Part shown: in pieces, positions 53,498-64,000 of the stretch
Numbering within the stretch: position 1 is the first letter of the stretch
How the letters are laid out: each line of letters begins with the position of its first letter
DNA from: Helichrysum umbraculigerum
Taxonomy: Eukaryota; Streptophyta; Magnoliopsida; Asterales; Asteraceae
NCBI GenBank assembly: GCA_949592205.1
Contig: CATIUR010000001.1
Coordinates: forward strand, 42,239,001-42,303,000
Length of the DNA stretch: 64,000 nucleotides
Direction of reading: 5' to 3'
Position numbers and translations under genes: made by a program
The notes under the pieces: model-generated
What the model was told of the DNA's origin: nothing
Seen by the model: the letters and a program-made list of their open reading frames with translations, nothing else
Databases searched by the model: none

Positions 53498-56122
53498 TGT
53501 AACACCCCCAAATTTAACGAGTTGCGGAAGCATACTTGGGTGTTACTAATCAATATACAAAGCACAAGATATACAGCAAACGACCTCTAAATGAGACGTT
53601 TTGTAAAATAATTACATTCCATAATTAAATCGTTTGAAAACATATAGTTTTCTTTACAAAAATATGTAAGCCTAGAGTCCGCGTATGTGACGGGAGATTC
53701 TATTACATAACCATAGTTACAAAAGATAATGCCAAAGAATCTCCGTTAAATGCAGTTTGGAAATCATGCGACTCTAGCTAATAATCCTGGAGTGATCCTA
53801 CTCCGTAAGTGTACCTGAGAATACATGCTAAAAAGGGTCAACCAAAAGGTTGGTGAATCTCACAGGTTTATCAGTAAATAATCAGTTTGAACACAAGATT
53901 TCATCAGTAGTGCCCGTAGGCGTATATCAAGTATTTGCAAATCTCGCAAAAGTAAAGTAATCAAGTTATACCGTTGCCATGAGGCTCATAATCGAAGCTT
54001 AACCCGTAAATAATCAGTTGCTCCCGTGACATGCTCATAATTGAGCAAGCATAAGTAAACGAAATAATAGTCGCCCGTTTATACATAACGGTTCGTGGTA
54101 GCGCTACTACCCCGGGCGGGGAGGGTCATTTCCCTAATGGATCCATTAACTACTGTTCGCGCTTAAGTACATAACTAACGATATATGATGGAGAGACTTC
54201 AGTAAATAGTAAGTAACTCATGCAATTCCGTTTGGTATAGTAAACAGTTTAGTACTTGTGTTCAAGAAAATCAGTAGCATGTATCTCCCCCAATAAGTTA
54301 AAACAGTAAAAGTGGGGCCGTAAGACTCACCTGAGTCTTTGCAAGTACGTTTATATCAATAAACGAGTAAGTAATATCAACCGTAGGTTCTCCGAACCCG
54401 TAACCTTCAAATGCCTAAACATGTAAAGTTAAGTAAGTAGATGTCTCGCAAGACCATCTAGGCTAGTTGTCTACATAACTCGTTATGTCCAAGTGTTTGT
54501 TTAGTAATCCGTTTGTAGTTTGAAAGCAAATATGGCCCGTTGGTGACGATTTGTAATAATGATTCAAAGTGTTATCATTATATGTATCGTTGAATCAGGT
54601 TTCGTTATTTGTAAGTGTTCAACACTTAGTGTGAAAAGTATTTACAACATTTAATGACGGGGGTCCGGGGGCAGCTCCCCTGGTAGCGGGGTCCAAGGGG
54701 CGGCAGCCCCTGGCGGGGTCCAAGGGGCAGAGCCCCTGGCTGGGGTCGAGCTGCCAGGTCAGCTTGGAAAATTTTTATTTCTATAATATTGTTATAGTGA
54801 AAAACGCATCTGGACTTGAATTTGGGTGAAATCAAGTGGTAAATTTTTGGTCTCGATACTTAGTAGAAATGGTTTGAAACTCTCTGTTTTTAGCGTCACT
54901 TATAGCGACACTTAAGGTTTAGGCGACACTTAGGAAGTGTCGCATAAAATTACGAAATATGAGTTTAGGGCGTCACTTAGGTAAGTGACGCATAAGGTGG
55001 CGACACTTAGGCAGTGACGGTAACAAGTGTCGGTTTAAGGTTCTAGGCGTCACTAGAGTAGTGTCGGGCAAGAGTGTCGTATAAAAATTTGGTTTCGATC
55101 ATAGGCGTCACTAAAGCAAGTGACGCTAGTAGTGACGGATATTGAAAATGCGTCACTTAGGTAGTGACGGGAAAAGAGGGCTTATGCGACACTTAGTCAG
55201 TGTCGCACGAAGTGACGCATATCTGGGTTCATCAGTGCGTCACTTACGTCTGATCGACGGATTTTGAGCCAAAAACATGTTTTCGGGTTTCCGTTTGGTC
55301 CGATTCTTTTACCCAACCCTCATATGAACATATTAAGCCTATTTAAACCATAAACTAGTAAAAATGATCAAAAACGAGAGATGTCGGGATTTGTCGGAAA
55401 CTTACAAAACGCCGAAATGAAATTCCGGAAAGATAGCGTTGTAGATCGTGATGTGGTGAACGTTTTTCTCCAAAGGAGGTGTATGATCCAAACTCGTTTT
55501 GAGGTAGTATTTAAGGATTTTTGATGGTGGTGGTGTGGTGATTTAGAGAGAAAAAGGAAAGAAGAAAAGGAAGAGAGAGAGAGAGATAGATGAAAGTGAA
55601 GAAAGAAAAATGGGAGGTGGGGGTTTTATCCCCACTTTTCAGCTTTCTCGCCCCGCGTTCCGCGTGGTGTTCGTTTGCTCCGTCGTTTAGACGTTAAATA
55701 ACTATTTTAAATATTAAAAGTGCGTTTTTAAAATACAATTTATTACGCGATATTTTATTTAAATGTTTTACAATTCAATTTATATTTGAGTTATAAGTTG
55801 TAAGTTATTTTATTTAATCTGTGCGTTTTAATATTTCAAATTGTGTAAGGTTTGTTTGTACGATACGAATGAATACGAAATATTATCATAATAATATTTT
55901 TGACATAACAACGTTATTTAATAAAATTGGTCACCAACGTCCGTATTAAATTGAATCGAAATACATTCGATTTAAATTGCGTATGATTTAACCAAATCGC
56001 ATTTTCATATATATTCAACAATATATATAATTCGATACATAAATTAGCCTAACACAGAACTAATTACATGTATTAACAAAGAATTAGGCACTAATTCTAT
56101 TCCTAATTTGCCGGTTGTTACA
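53498..56122 (-). repeat. 3' LTR of element E
   Basis: 2,625 bp. On the minus strand it runs from TGTAACAACC to GGGGGTGTTACA. Carries the stem-loop array (54890-55250), GC-rich block (54657-54745), CACCAACGGGCC block (about 54534-54548), donor (54331/54330), conserved stem-loop (54072-54118), acceptor (53815) and terminal hairpin (about 53579-53604). Confidence 0.95.
54890..55250 (-). repeat. Stem-loop array of element E LTR
   Basis: GCGTCACTTA...AAGTGACGC, GCGACACTTAGGAAGTGTCGC and similar pairs, same design as in LTR A and element C. Repeated in the 5' LTR at about 63080-63440. Confidence 0.85.
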
Positions 56123-56131
56123 TTCTCCCCC
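56123..56131 (-). other. Polypurine tract of element E
   Basis: TTCTCCCCC on the plus strand, i.e. GGGGGAGAA, directly before the LTR. Confidence 0.92.
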
Positions 56132-56156
56132 TGTTAAAAGAATTTCGTCCCGAAAT

Positions 56157-59100
56157 TTAAGTCGAAGTCACGTTAGGGGTAGAATCGGTGAATAAGTGGG
56201 GATACTTGAGTCGTATTTGGTCTTCCCGTTCCCAAGTGAATTCTGGACCGCGCCGCGAATTCCACCTGACTTTGACGATTGGAATACGACTTTGTTTCAG
56301 TTGTTTGACCTCACGGTCCATAATTTCGACGGGTTCCTCAACAAAATGAAGTTTGTCATTAATGCGAATCTCGTCAAGTGGTATGATAAGTGTCTCGTCA
56401 GACAGACATTTCTTTAAGTTAGAAATATGAAAGGTAGGGTGCACGCTGCTGAGTTCAGAGGGCAGCTGCAGTCGATATGCCACTGGACCTATCCTCTCGA
56501 GGATCTCAAAAGGTCCAATGTACCTGGGGTTTAATTTTCCGCGTTTTCCGAATCGGATTACGCCTTTCCAAGGCGATACTTTTAAGAGTACTCGATCCCC
56601 AACTTGGAACTCGAGTGGCTTGCGTCTCACGTCAGCATAGCTTTTCTGACGATCACGCGCGGCTTTGAGTCGGTTTTGGATTTCAACGATTTTCTCTGTG
56701 GTTTCATGTATGAGTTCAGGACCAGTGAGTTGACTCTCTCCCACTTCAGTCCAACAGATCGGTGATCGGCACTTACGACCGTACAGTGCCTCAAAAGGTG
56801 CAGCTTTAATGCTGGTGTGATAGCTGTTGTTGTACGAGAACTCGCACAACGGTAGATGTCTTTCCCAATTTGTACCAGAATCAACTACGCAGGCTCGTAG
56901 CATGTCTTCCAGTGTCTGAATAGTTCGTTCGCTCTGGCCATCGGTCTGAGGATGGTACGCGGTACTCATATCGAGACGGGTACCCAATGATTTTTGGAGT
57001 GATTGCCAGAAGCGAGATGTGAAACGGGCATCCCTGTCAGAGATAATCGAGAGAGGGACACCATGTTGGCAAACGATTTCTTTGATGTAAATTTGTGTAA
57101 GGCGTTCCATCTTGTCGGTTTCTCTGATTGCCAAGAAATGAGCCGATTTGGTGAGACGATCGACGATTACCCAAATGGTATCGCAACCGCTCGCCGATTT
57201 AGGTAGTTTGGTTATGAAATCCATGGTAATTTTCTCCCATTTCCATTGAGGAATTTCAGGTTGTTGGAGCAATCCGGAAGGTCTTTGGTGCTCGGCCTTG
57301 ACCTTGGAACAAGTTAGGCATTTGCTGACGTACAAAGCAATGTCAGCTTTCATATTCGGCCACCAGTAAAACTCCTTGATGCCGTGATACATTTTGTCGG
57401 ATCCCGGGTGGATAGAATATTTGGACTTGTGAGCTTCATCCATCACTAAGTCCCGAAGGTTTCCGAAATTAGGCAACCATATTCGGTTTGAGAAATACCT
57501 AATCCCGTTGGGTCTGATCTCGAATTGTTTATCCATGCCTCGCAAGGCCTCGTTCTTGAAGTTATCGGGTTTCAGGGCTTCGAGTTGGGCAAGGTGTATT
57601 TGGGTGGTGAGGTCGTTATGAATGGTAATACTGAGTGCTCGGACTCGAAGTGGTTTTGTTCGTTCTTTACGGCTGAGAGCATCAGCAACCACGTTTGCTT
57701 TGCCCGGATGATATTTGATCTCGCAGTCGTAATCGGTGAGTAATTCAACCCATCTACGTTGCCTCATGTTAAGATCTTTCTGGTTGAAAATGTGTTGGAG
57801 GCTTTTGTGGTCGGTGAATATAGTGCTGCGGGTACCATAAAGATAATGTCTCCAGATTTTTAAGGCGAACACCACGGCCCCTAGCTCGAGGTCGTGAGTT
57901 GTGTAGTTTTTCTCGTGAACTTTAAGTTGTCTGGAGGCATAAGCAATGACCTTATCTCGTTGCATCAGCACGCAACCGAGACCTTGGTGGGAAGCATCGC
58001 AGTATACCACGAAGTCATCGGTGCCTTCGGGTAGTGATAGAATAGGTGCACTGCAAAGCTTAGATTTCAACAGTTGAAATGCCGACTCTTGTTTATCGGT
58101 CCAATCGAATTTCTTTTCCTTCTGAGTCAGCACGGTGAGGGGTTTGGCAATTGTTGAAAAGTTTTCGATGAAGCGGCGGTAGTAACCGGCCAATCCCAAA
58201 AATTGGCGTACCTCGGTGGGAGTGGTTGGAACTTGCCAATCCTTGATTGCCTCGATTTTTGACGGGTCTACATGAATTCCCTGACTGTCGATAACGTGTC
58301 CAAGGAATTGAACGGTGTTTATCCAGAACTCACACTTAGAAAATTTGGCGTAAAGCTCCTCGTGTCTAAGTAGTTCTAGGATGGTTCTGAGGTGTTGTGC
58401 GTGTTCTTGTTCGTTTCGCGAATAGATAAGGATGTCATCGATAAAAACAATGACAAACTTGTCGAGGTATGGTTTGCACACCCGATTCATAAGGTCCATG
58501 AATACAGCCGGTGCGTTGGTTAGGCCAAAGGGCATTACTTGGAATTCGTAGTGCCCGTAACGGGTTCTGAATGCGGTTTTTTGGATGTCAGCATCGCGAA
58601 CACGCAACTGATGATAACCTGATCGAAGATCAATCTTTGAATAACAGCTTGATCCTTGAAGTTGATCGAACAGATCATCGATTCGGGGGAGTGGGTATCG
58701 GTTCTTGACGGTTAGTTTGTTCAACTCTCGGTAGTCAATGCACATTCTGAATGAACCGTCTTTCTTTTTGACAAATAAGATCGGAGCTCCCCAAGGTGAA
58801 GAACTCGGTCGGATGAATCCTCTATCCAGGAGTTCCTGTAACTGAGTGGACAACTCCTGAAGTTCGGATGGGGCTAGGCGGTACGGTGCTCGGGCCACCG
58901 GTGCGGCACCCGGCACGAGATCAATCGAGAACTCAACCTGTCTAGGTGGAGGTAAACCAGGTAGTTCTTCTGGAAAGACTTCGGGAAAGTCTCTAACGAT
59001 TGGCACATCTTCAAGTCGCTTCTCCTCCGACTTTTTCTCCGTGATGTGCGCGAGTATTGCTGGGTAACCCTTTCTCAGAAATTTTCGGGTTTTTAAACAG

Positions 59101-60575
59101 GAGATTAAGTTTAGTCTCGACCCACCAGTCTCCCCCTGTATGATCAAGGTACTACCGGCGGCGAGAGGAATTCGGACGATTTTATCATGGCAAACAATTT
59201 CGGCCCGGTGCTTGGACAACCAGTCCATACCCACGATGACATCAAAACTTCCTAGTTCAACAGGCATTAGATCGATTGAGAAGGTTTCGTTTGCGAGGTT
59301 TAAAGTGCAATTAGGTATCACACTACTGGTTTCTATGAGTTTACCATTTGCGAGCTCTACAGTGTACTTAACATCTAAGGCCGAAGGGGTGATATTAAGT
59401 AGTGGGTAAAACTCATCAGATATGAAACTTTTATCAGCACCGGTATCAAATAATACGGAAGCAGTAAGATCGTTGAGAAGAAACGTACCCGTTACAACAT
59501 TCGGGTCTTCCCTAGCTTCCCCAGCTTTGATGACAAATGCTCTGCTACGAGCAGGGTTGTTGTTCCGTTTGTTGCTGTTGTTGTTGTTGTTGTTTCTCTG
59601 CTTAGGGCAATTATTCTGAAAATGCCCAGTACTTCCGCACCCATAACAAGTCTTCGGGGCACTGGTGTTTCGACAATCCTTGGCCAGATGCCCAAAACGT
59701 TTGCAGTTTGTGCATGGGCAGGAACCGTCGTGGTGACGATTGCATTTGGGACAGTAGGGCCTGCTTCCAACGTACCCTTTCCTTTCAGAAGTGCCAGATG
59801 AATAAGCCCTAAGGGGCTCAGGCTTTCGGTTGGTGATTTGGTTGGATGAGTTGGGGTTTCCTTCCCACTTTTGTTTGTTGTTTGCAGATGGGGCTGAAGT
59901 TGTGTTACGGCGAACAGCGTTTGCCGTGAGTTCATGGGCCATACGGATGGCGTTCTGGATAGTACCTGGTTTGGATGAAGTCACCAGGTCCTAAAGTTTC
60001 TCGGGCAGTCCATCAATGTATTTCTCGATCCTCTTGTACTCAGGATCGACCATGGTTGGGCACAGAAGTGCCAGCTGGTGGAAACGGTTGGTGTAATCGG
60101 TGATATCATTACCTTGCATCTTATGGTTCCAAAATTCAAGCTCTAGTTGTTTCAGTTCGTCCCTGGGGCAATACTCACCCCTTAACATCTCCTTCAACTC
60201 CTCCCACGGGAGTTTGTAAGCATCGGCAACGCCCACAGTTTGGGCATAGGTGTTCCACCACGTGAGTGCGGTGTCGGTAAAAGTACTAACAGAGAACTTA
60301 ACTTTGTCCCCCTCCGCACAGTTGCAGATAAGAAATACCGATTCAACTTTCTCGATCCAACGTATCAGACCAATAGCTCCCTCGGTACCTGCAAAGTTTA
60401 GAGGTTTGCAGTTCTGGAAGTCCTTGTAAGAACAAGGTTTAGCAGCAGAGGTTTCAGCGGCATCGCTGTTTCTCGAGGAATTTGGTGGTGTATTCCGAGC
60501 CAAGGCTTCAGTAATAGCCTGGGTTATAAGGGAGGTAATCTGGGCGTCGGTGTATGGTCGTGTCTTTGGCGGCAT
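56157..60575 (-). pseudogene. Gag-pol of element E with an in-frame amber stop in gag
   Basis: ATG at 60575 (MPPKTRPYTDAQITSL). The gag domain is followed by TAG at 59993-59991; the same frame then stays open to 56157. Domain order as in element C: CCHC knuckles (CTNCKRFGHLAKDC and CYGCGSTGHFQNNC), protease FDTGADKSFIS, RT with FIDDILIYS, RNase H YCDASHQGLGCVL, integrase with ISDRDARFTS and SERTIQTLEDML, and chromodomain ending EFTWEREDQIRLKYPHLF. The stop falls inside gag, before the knuckles, where no programmed readthrough is expected, and it is the only break seen. Element C has a Gln codon at about this position, and TAG would come from a CAG (CHG-site) transition. The RT motif here reads LRVRDADIQKTAFRT. 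The element could move only with proteins supplied by a relative. Confidence 0.93.
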
Positions 60576-60856
60576 GATTCTTCAATAAAAGAAATGAAGA
60601 TACATGAGATTTTGTATGAACTTGTAATTGTCACAGATGTACATGTATGAAAGCAGTAATACATAACATCAACATGGAAAATGACAATTAATGTGAGTTG
60701 AGATAACAAGTGATATTTGATAGATAAAGTGAGTTTAAAAGTTACATCCTACAGGGATATTACAAAAGGTGTCGGGAATTGTTACATCCGACTAGTTTAT
60801 AGAGTAGCGCTAGATAGTCCTTAGATTACAAGATAGATTACAAGACAAAGGCTACG

Positions 60857-61366
60857 CTAGTCTTGTAGATTAATTTGTTCCATTAGCGCGACAAGGCGGT
60901 CCACGGTTTCTGCTAGTAGGTTGGTTTGCCTGGCGTTGTCTTCAACCAAGGCCAGTCGTTGTGCTAGTGTTCGTGAGTGATCCGCAGTCTCCTGTGAACG
61001 CTGTTCACATTCTTCTAGTCGGTTTCTGACAAGCTCATCCGCACCTAATTCGGCGGTCATGGAATCCTGAATTATGCTTACAGATAGGTTGGTATCCTCT
61101 TGTTCTCGCTGTAGTTGTGATATGCGGTCAAGAGCTTGACGAAGCAGGTAGGTCATTCGGTGTTGTTCCAGTTCAAGATTTTCGAGTCTTTGTTCCTGAC
61201 GGCGGAATTGGGTAGCCAATACTGGCAACGTGAGATGTGCCGAGTTCTGAGAGTTATGTACAGGATAAGGGCTGGTTCGAGGTGACCTTGTGTTCCTCCT
61301 GGCTACTTGTGGGTTCCGTGACCCACGTGAGTGAGAGTGTGTCAGATTAGGTGGTGTGTTTGCCAT
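60857..61366 (-). CDS. Accessory ORF1 of element E, coiled-coil protein
   Basis: 169 aa from ATG 61366 (MANTPPNLTHSHSRGSRNPQ) to TAA; the frame is open further upstream, but this ATG matches the ORF1 start of element C and follows the same CTGCCACAG acceptor-like sequence. A basic Arg/Pro-rich N-terminus (about 1-45) is followed by a charged helix to the end (RRQEQRLENLELEQ, RLEECEQRSQETADH, EDNARQ, LVALMEQINL). It is shorter than the element C homologue, mainly in the N-terminal part. No known enzyme motif. Being intact in an element whose gag is broken, it fits the stop being very recent. Confidence 0.85.
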   Translation of the reverse strand: MANTPPNLTHSHSRGSRNPQVARRNTRSPRTSPYPVHNSQNSAHLTLPVLATQFRRQEQRLENLELEQHRMTYLLRQALDRISQLQREQEDTNLSVSIIQDSMTAELGADELVRNRLEECEQRSQETADHSRTLAQRLALVEDNARQTNLLAETVDRLVALMEQINLQD

Positions 61367-61670
61367 TCCTGTGGCAGAGTGTAAGTAAGACAAGGCTAAT
61401 ATATATACATATATAATATCCAGCCTAGTGTCTAGCACGTATCAAGTAATGGTCTGGTTCTCTCGTGGTCAGAGTCAACTAACGCATTCCTGTTCGACAC
61501 AGCCATTTCAGACCTCACATCATCTTTCCTTAATTGTACATAGTTGATCAGGCTATGTTAAATTAAAGTCGTATGATGTAATTCCTGAACCAATCATGCC
61601 TAGTAAGGGAATACTGCCTAATGGTCATAGTCTAGGCCCACTAAATGCAACCTAGTTCACTATAACCTTA

Positions 61671-61683
61671 GGCTCTGATACCA
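61671..61683 (-). other. Primer binding site of element E
   Basis: GGCTCTGATACCA on the plus strand, i.e. TGGTATCAGAGCC, three bases from the 5' LTR at 61687. Confidence 0.95.
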
Positions 61684-61686
61684 ATC

Positions 61687-64000
61687 TGTAACACCCCCAA
61701 ATTTAACGAGTTGCGGAAGCATACTTGGGTGTTACTAATCAATATACAAAGCACAAGATATACAGCAAACGACCTCTAAATGAGACGTTTTGTAAAATAA
61801 TTACATTCCATAATTAAATCGTTTGAAAACATATAGTTTTCTTTACAAAAATATGTAAGCCTAGAGTCCGCGTATGTGACGGGAGATTCTATTACATAAC
61901 CATAGTTACAAAAGATAATACCAAAGAATCTCCGTTAAATGCAGTTTGGAAATCATGCGACTCTAGCTAATAATCCTGGAGTGATCCTACTCCGTAAGTG
62001 TACCTGAGAATACATGCTAAAAAGGGTCAACCAAAAGGTTGGTGAATCTCACAGGTTTATCAGTAAATAATCAGTTTGAACACAAGATTTCATCAGTAGT
62101 GCCCGTAGGCGTATATCAAGTATTTGCAAATCTCGCAAAAGTAAAGTAATCAAGTTATACCGTTGCCATGAGGCTCATAATCGAAGCTTAACCCGTAAAT
62201 AATCAGTTGCTCCCGTGACATGCTCATAATTGAGCAAGCATAAGTAAACGAAATAATAGTCGCCCGTTTATACATAACGGTTCGTGGTAGCGCTACTACC
62301 CCGGGCGGGGAGGGTCATTTCCCTAATGGATCCATTAACTACTGTTCGCGCTTAAGTACATAACTAACGATATATAATGGAGAGACTTCAGTAAATAGTA
62401 AGTAACTAATGCAATTCCGTTTGGTATAGTAAACAGTTTAGTACTTGTGTTCAAGAAAATCAGTAGCATGTATCTCCCCCAATAAGTTAAAACAGTAAAA
62501 GTGGGGCCGTAAGACTCACCTGAGTCTTTGCAAGTACGTTTATATCAATAAACGAGTAAGTAATATCAACCGTAGGTTCTCCGAACCCGTAACCTTCAAA
62601 TGCCTAAACATGTAAAGTTAAGTAAGTAGATGTCTCGCAAGACCATCTAGGCTAGTTGTCTACATAACTCGTTATGTCCAAGTGTTTGTTTAGTAATCCG
62701 TTTGTAGTTTGAAAGCAAATATGGCCCGTTGGTGACGATTTGTAATAATGATTCAAAGTGTTATCATTATATGTATCGTTGAATCAGGTTTCGTTATTTG
62801 TAAGTGTTCAACACTTAGTGTGAAAAGTATTTACAACATTTAATGACGGGGGTCCGGGGGCAGCGCCCCTGGTAGCGGGGTCCAAGGGGCGGCAGCCCCT
62901 GGCGGGGTCCAAGGGGCAGAGCCCCTGGCTGGGGTCGAGCTGCCAGGTCAGCTTGGAAAATTTTTATTTCTATAATATTGTTATAGTGAAAAACGCATCT
63001 GGACTTGAATTTGGGTGAAATCAAGTGGTAAATTTTTGGTCTCGATACTTAGTAGAAATGGTTTGAAACTCTCTGTTTTTAGCGTCACTTATAGCGACAC
63101 TTAAGGTTTAGGCGACACTTAGGAAGTGTCGCATAAAATTACGAAATATGAGTTTAGGGCGTCACTTAGGTAAGTGACGCATAAGGTGGCGACACTTAGG
63201 CAGTGACGGTAACAAGTGTCGGTTTAAGGTTCTAGGCGTCACTAGAGTAGTGTCGGGCAAGAGTGTCGTATAAAAATTTGGTTTCGATCATAGGCGTCAC
63301 TAAAGCAAGTGACGCTAGTAGTGACGGATATTGAAAATGCGTCACTTAGGTAGTGACGGGAAAAGAGGGCTTATGCGACACTTAGTCAGTGTCGCACGAA
63401 GTGACGCATATCTGGGTTCATCAGTGCGTCACTTACGTCTGATCGACGGATTTTGAGCCAAAAACATGTTTTCGGGTTTCCGTTTGGTCCGATTCTTTTA
63501 CCCAACCCTCATATGAACATATTAAGCCTATTTAAACCATAAACTAGTAAAAATGATCAAAAACGAGAGATGTCGGGATTTGTCGGAAACTTACAAAACG
63601 CCGAAATGAAATTCCGGAAAGATAGCGTTGTAGATCGTGATGTGGTGAACGTTTTTCTCCAAAGGAGGTGTATGATCCAAACTCGTTTTGAGGTAGTATT
63701 TAAGGATTTTTTATGGTGGTGGTGTGGTGATTTAGAGAGAAAAAGGAAAGAAGAAAAGGAAGAGAGAGAGAGAGATAGATGAAAGTGAAGAAAGAAAAAT
63801 GGGAGGTGGGGGTTTTATCCCCACTTTTCAGCTTTCTCGCCCCGCGTTCCGCGTGGTGTTCGTTTGCTCCGTCGTTTAGACGTTAAATAACTATTTTAAA
63901 TATTAAAAGTGCGTTTTTAAAATACAATTTATTACGCGATATTTTATTTAAATGTTTTACAATTCAATTTATATTTGAGTTATAAGTTGTAAGTTATTTT
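61687..64000 (-). repeat. 5' LTR of element E (cut by window end)
   Basis: Begins TGTAACACCCCC and matches 53498 onward. Differences seen: G/A near 53730 vs 61919, G/A near 54188 vs 62377, C/A near 54219 vs 62408, T/G near 54676 vs 62865, G/T near 55522 vs 63711. The remaining ~310 bp should lie beyond the window. Confidence 0.95.

Larger units (their letters stand above)
53498..64000 (-). mobile_element. Ty3/gypsy Tekay-type element E, minus strand, runs off the window
   Basis: 3' LTR 53498-56122, polypurine tract 56123-56131, gag-pol 56157-60575 with one in-frame stop, ORF1 60857-61366, primer site 61671-61683, and 5' LTR from 61687 past the window end. Left target duplication copy TACGG (53493-53497). 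LTRs differ by about five substitutions over the ~2.3 kb that can be compared, so it too is young. Same family as the element at the left window edge. Confidence 0.95.

Noticed and set aside
1..64000. tRNA or rRNA genes
   Set aside because: No cloverleaf-like A/B box pair or rRNA sequence was recognised; the only tRNA-like text is the primer binding site of the gypsy elements.

Overview
This is a plant nuclear window, very probably from a eudicot and possibly Asteraceae; the family is an inference from the style of the retroelements. The support is a multi-exon gene with plant-type introns, an NDR1/HIN1-like gene, long Ty3/gypsy chromovirus LTRs, a Stowaway MITE, a decayed plastid rpoA fragment and an endogenous pararetrovirus remnant. 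Host genes are few. Most of the sequence is nested mobile DNA, as expected of repeat-rich chromosome arms or pericentromere.

Layout. 1-6414: 3' end of a Tekay-type gypsy element (integrase, chromodomain, LTR A 1083-3749), then the right part of a second LTR (B, ending 6414). 6415-20445: gene island, with a small ORF of unknown origin (7213), a plastid rpoA fragment inside short repeats (7721-8014), an intronless NHL/LEA_2 gene (8589-9341), two local tandem duplications, and a 15-exon organellar 5'-3' exonuclease gene on the minus strand (12912-19818; the exon model joins to 432 codons plus stop with every splice site GT-AG). 20446-23464: broken Myb/SANT-like transposon-associated pseudogene, an LTR fragment and a pararetrovirus remnant. 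25333-25583: Stowaway MITE. 25729-41372: solo LTR (TSD CAAAT) split by a complete, very young gypsy element C (27651-40543, TSD ACATG). 41387-44207: another solo LTR (TSD CGTTG). 44329-47577: MITE-like inverted repeats and a SWEET transporter fragment. 48536-64000: a four-level nest in which a Ty1/copia 3' end is broken by a CACTA-type end, that by gypsy LTR D, and that by gypsy element E, which runs off the window.

The most interesting signal is shared by the gypsy LTRs. The families differ in most of their sequence but keep one architecture: an array of short stem-loops whose stems co-vary, a conserved block near CACCAACGGGCCGTACACG, a splice-donor-like AG|GTGAGT, a stem-loop with compensatory base changes (in A-E), a branch-point plus acceptor-like segment, and a hairpin near the LTR end. 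Elements C and E, though diverged, also both carry a separate coiled-coil ORF between the primer binding site and gag. In both, acceptor-like sequence lies just before the ORF1 ATG and again before the gag ATG. Together this suggests a structured, spliced leader and possibly two alternative mRNAs from one retrotransposon. That is a hypothesis from sequence alone; RNA data would decide it.
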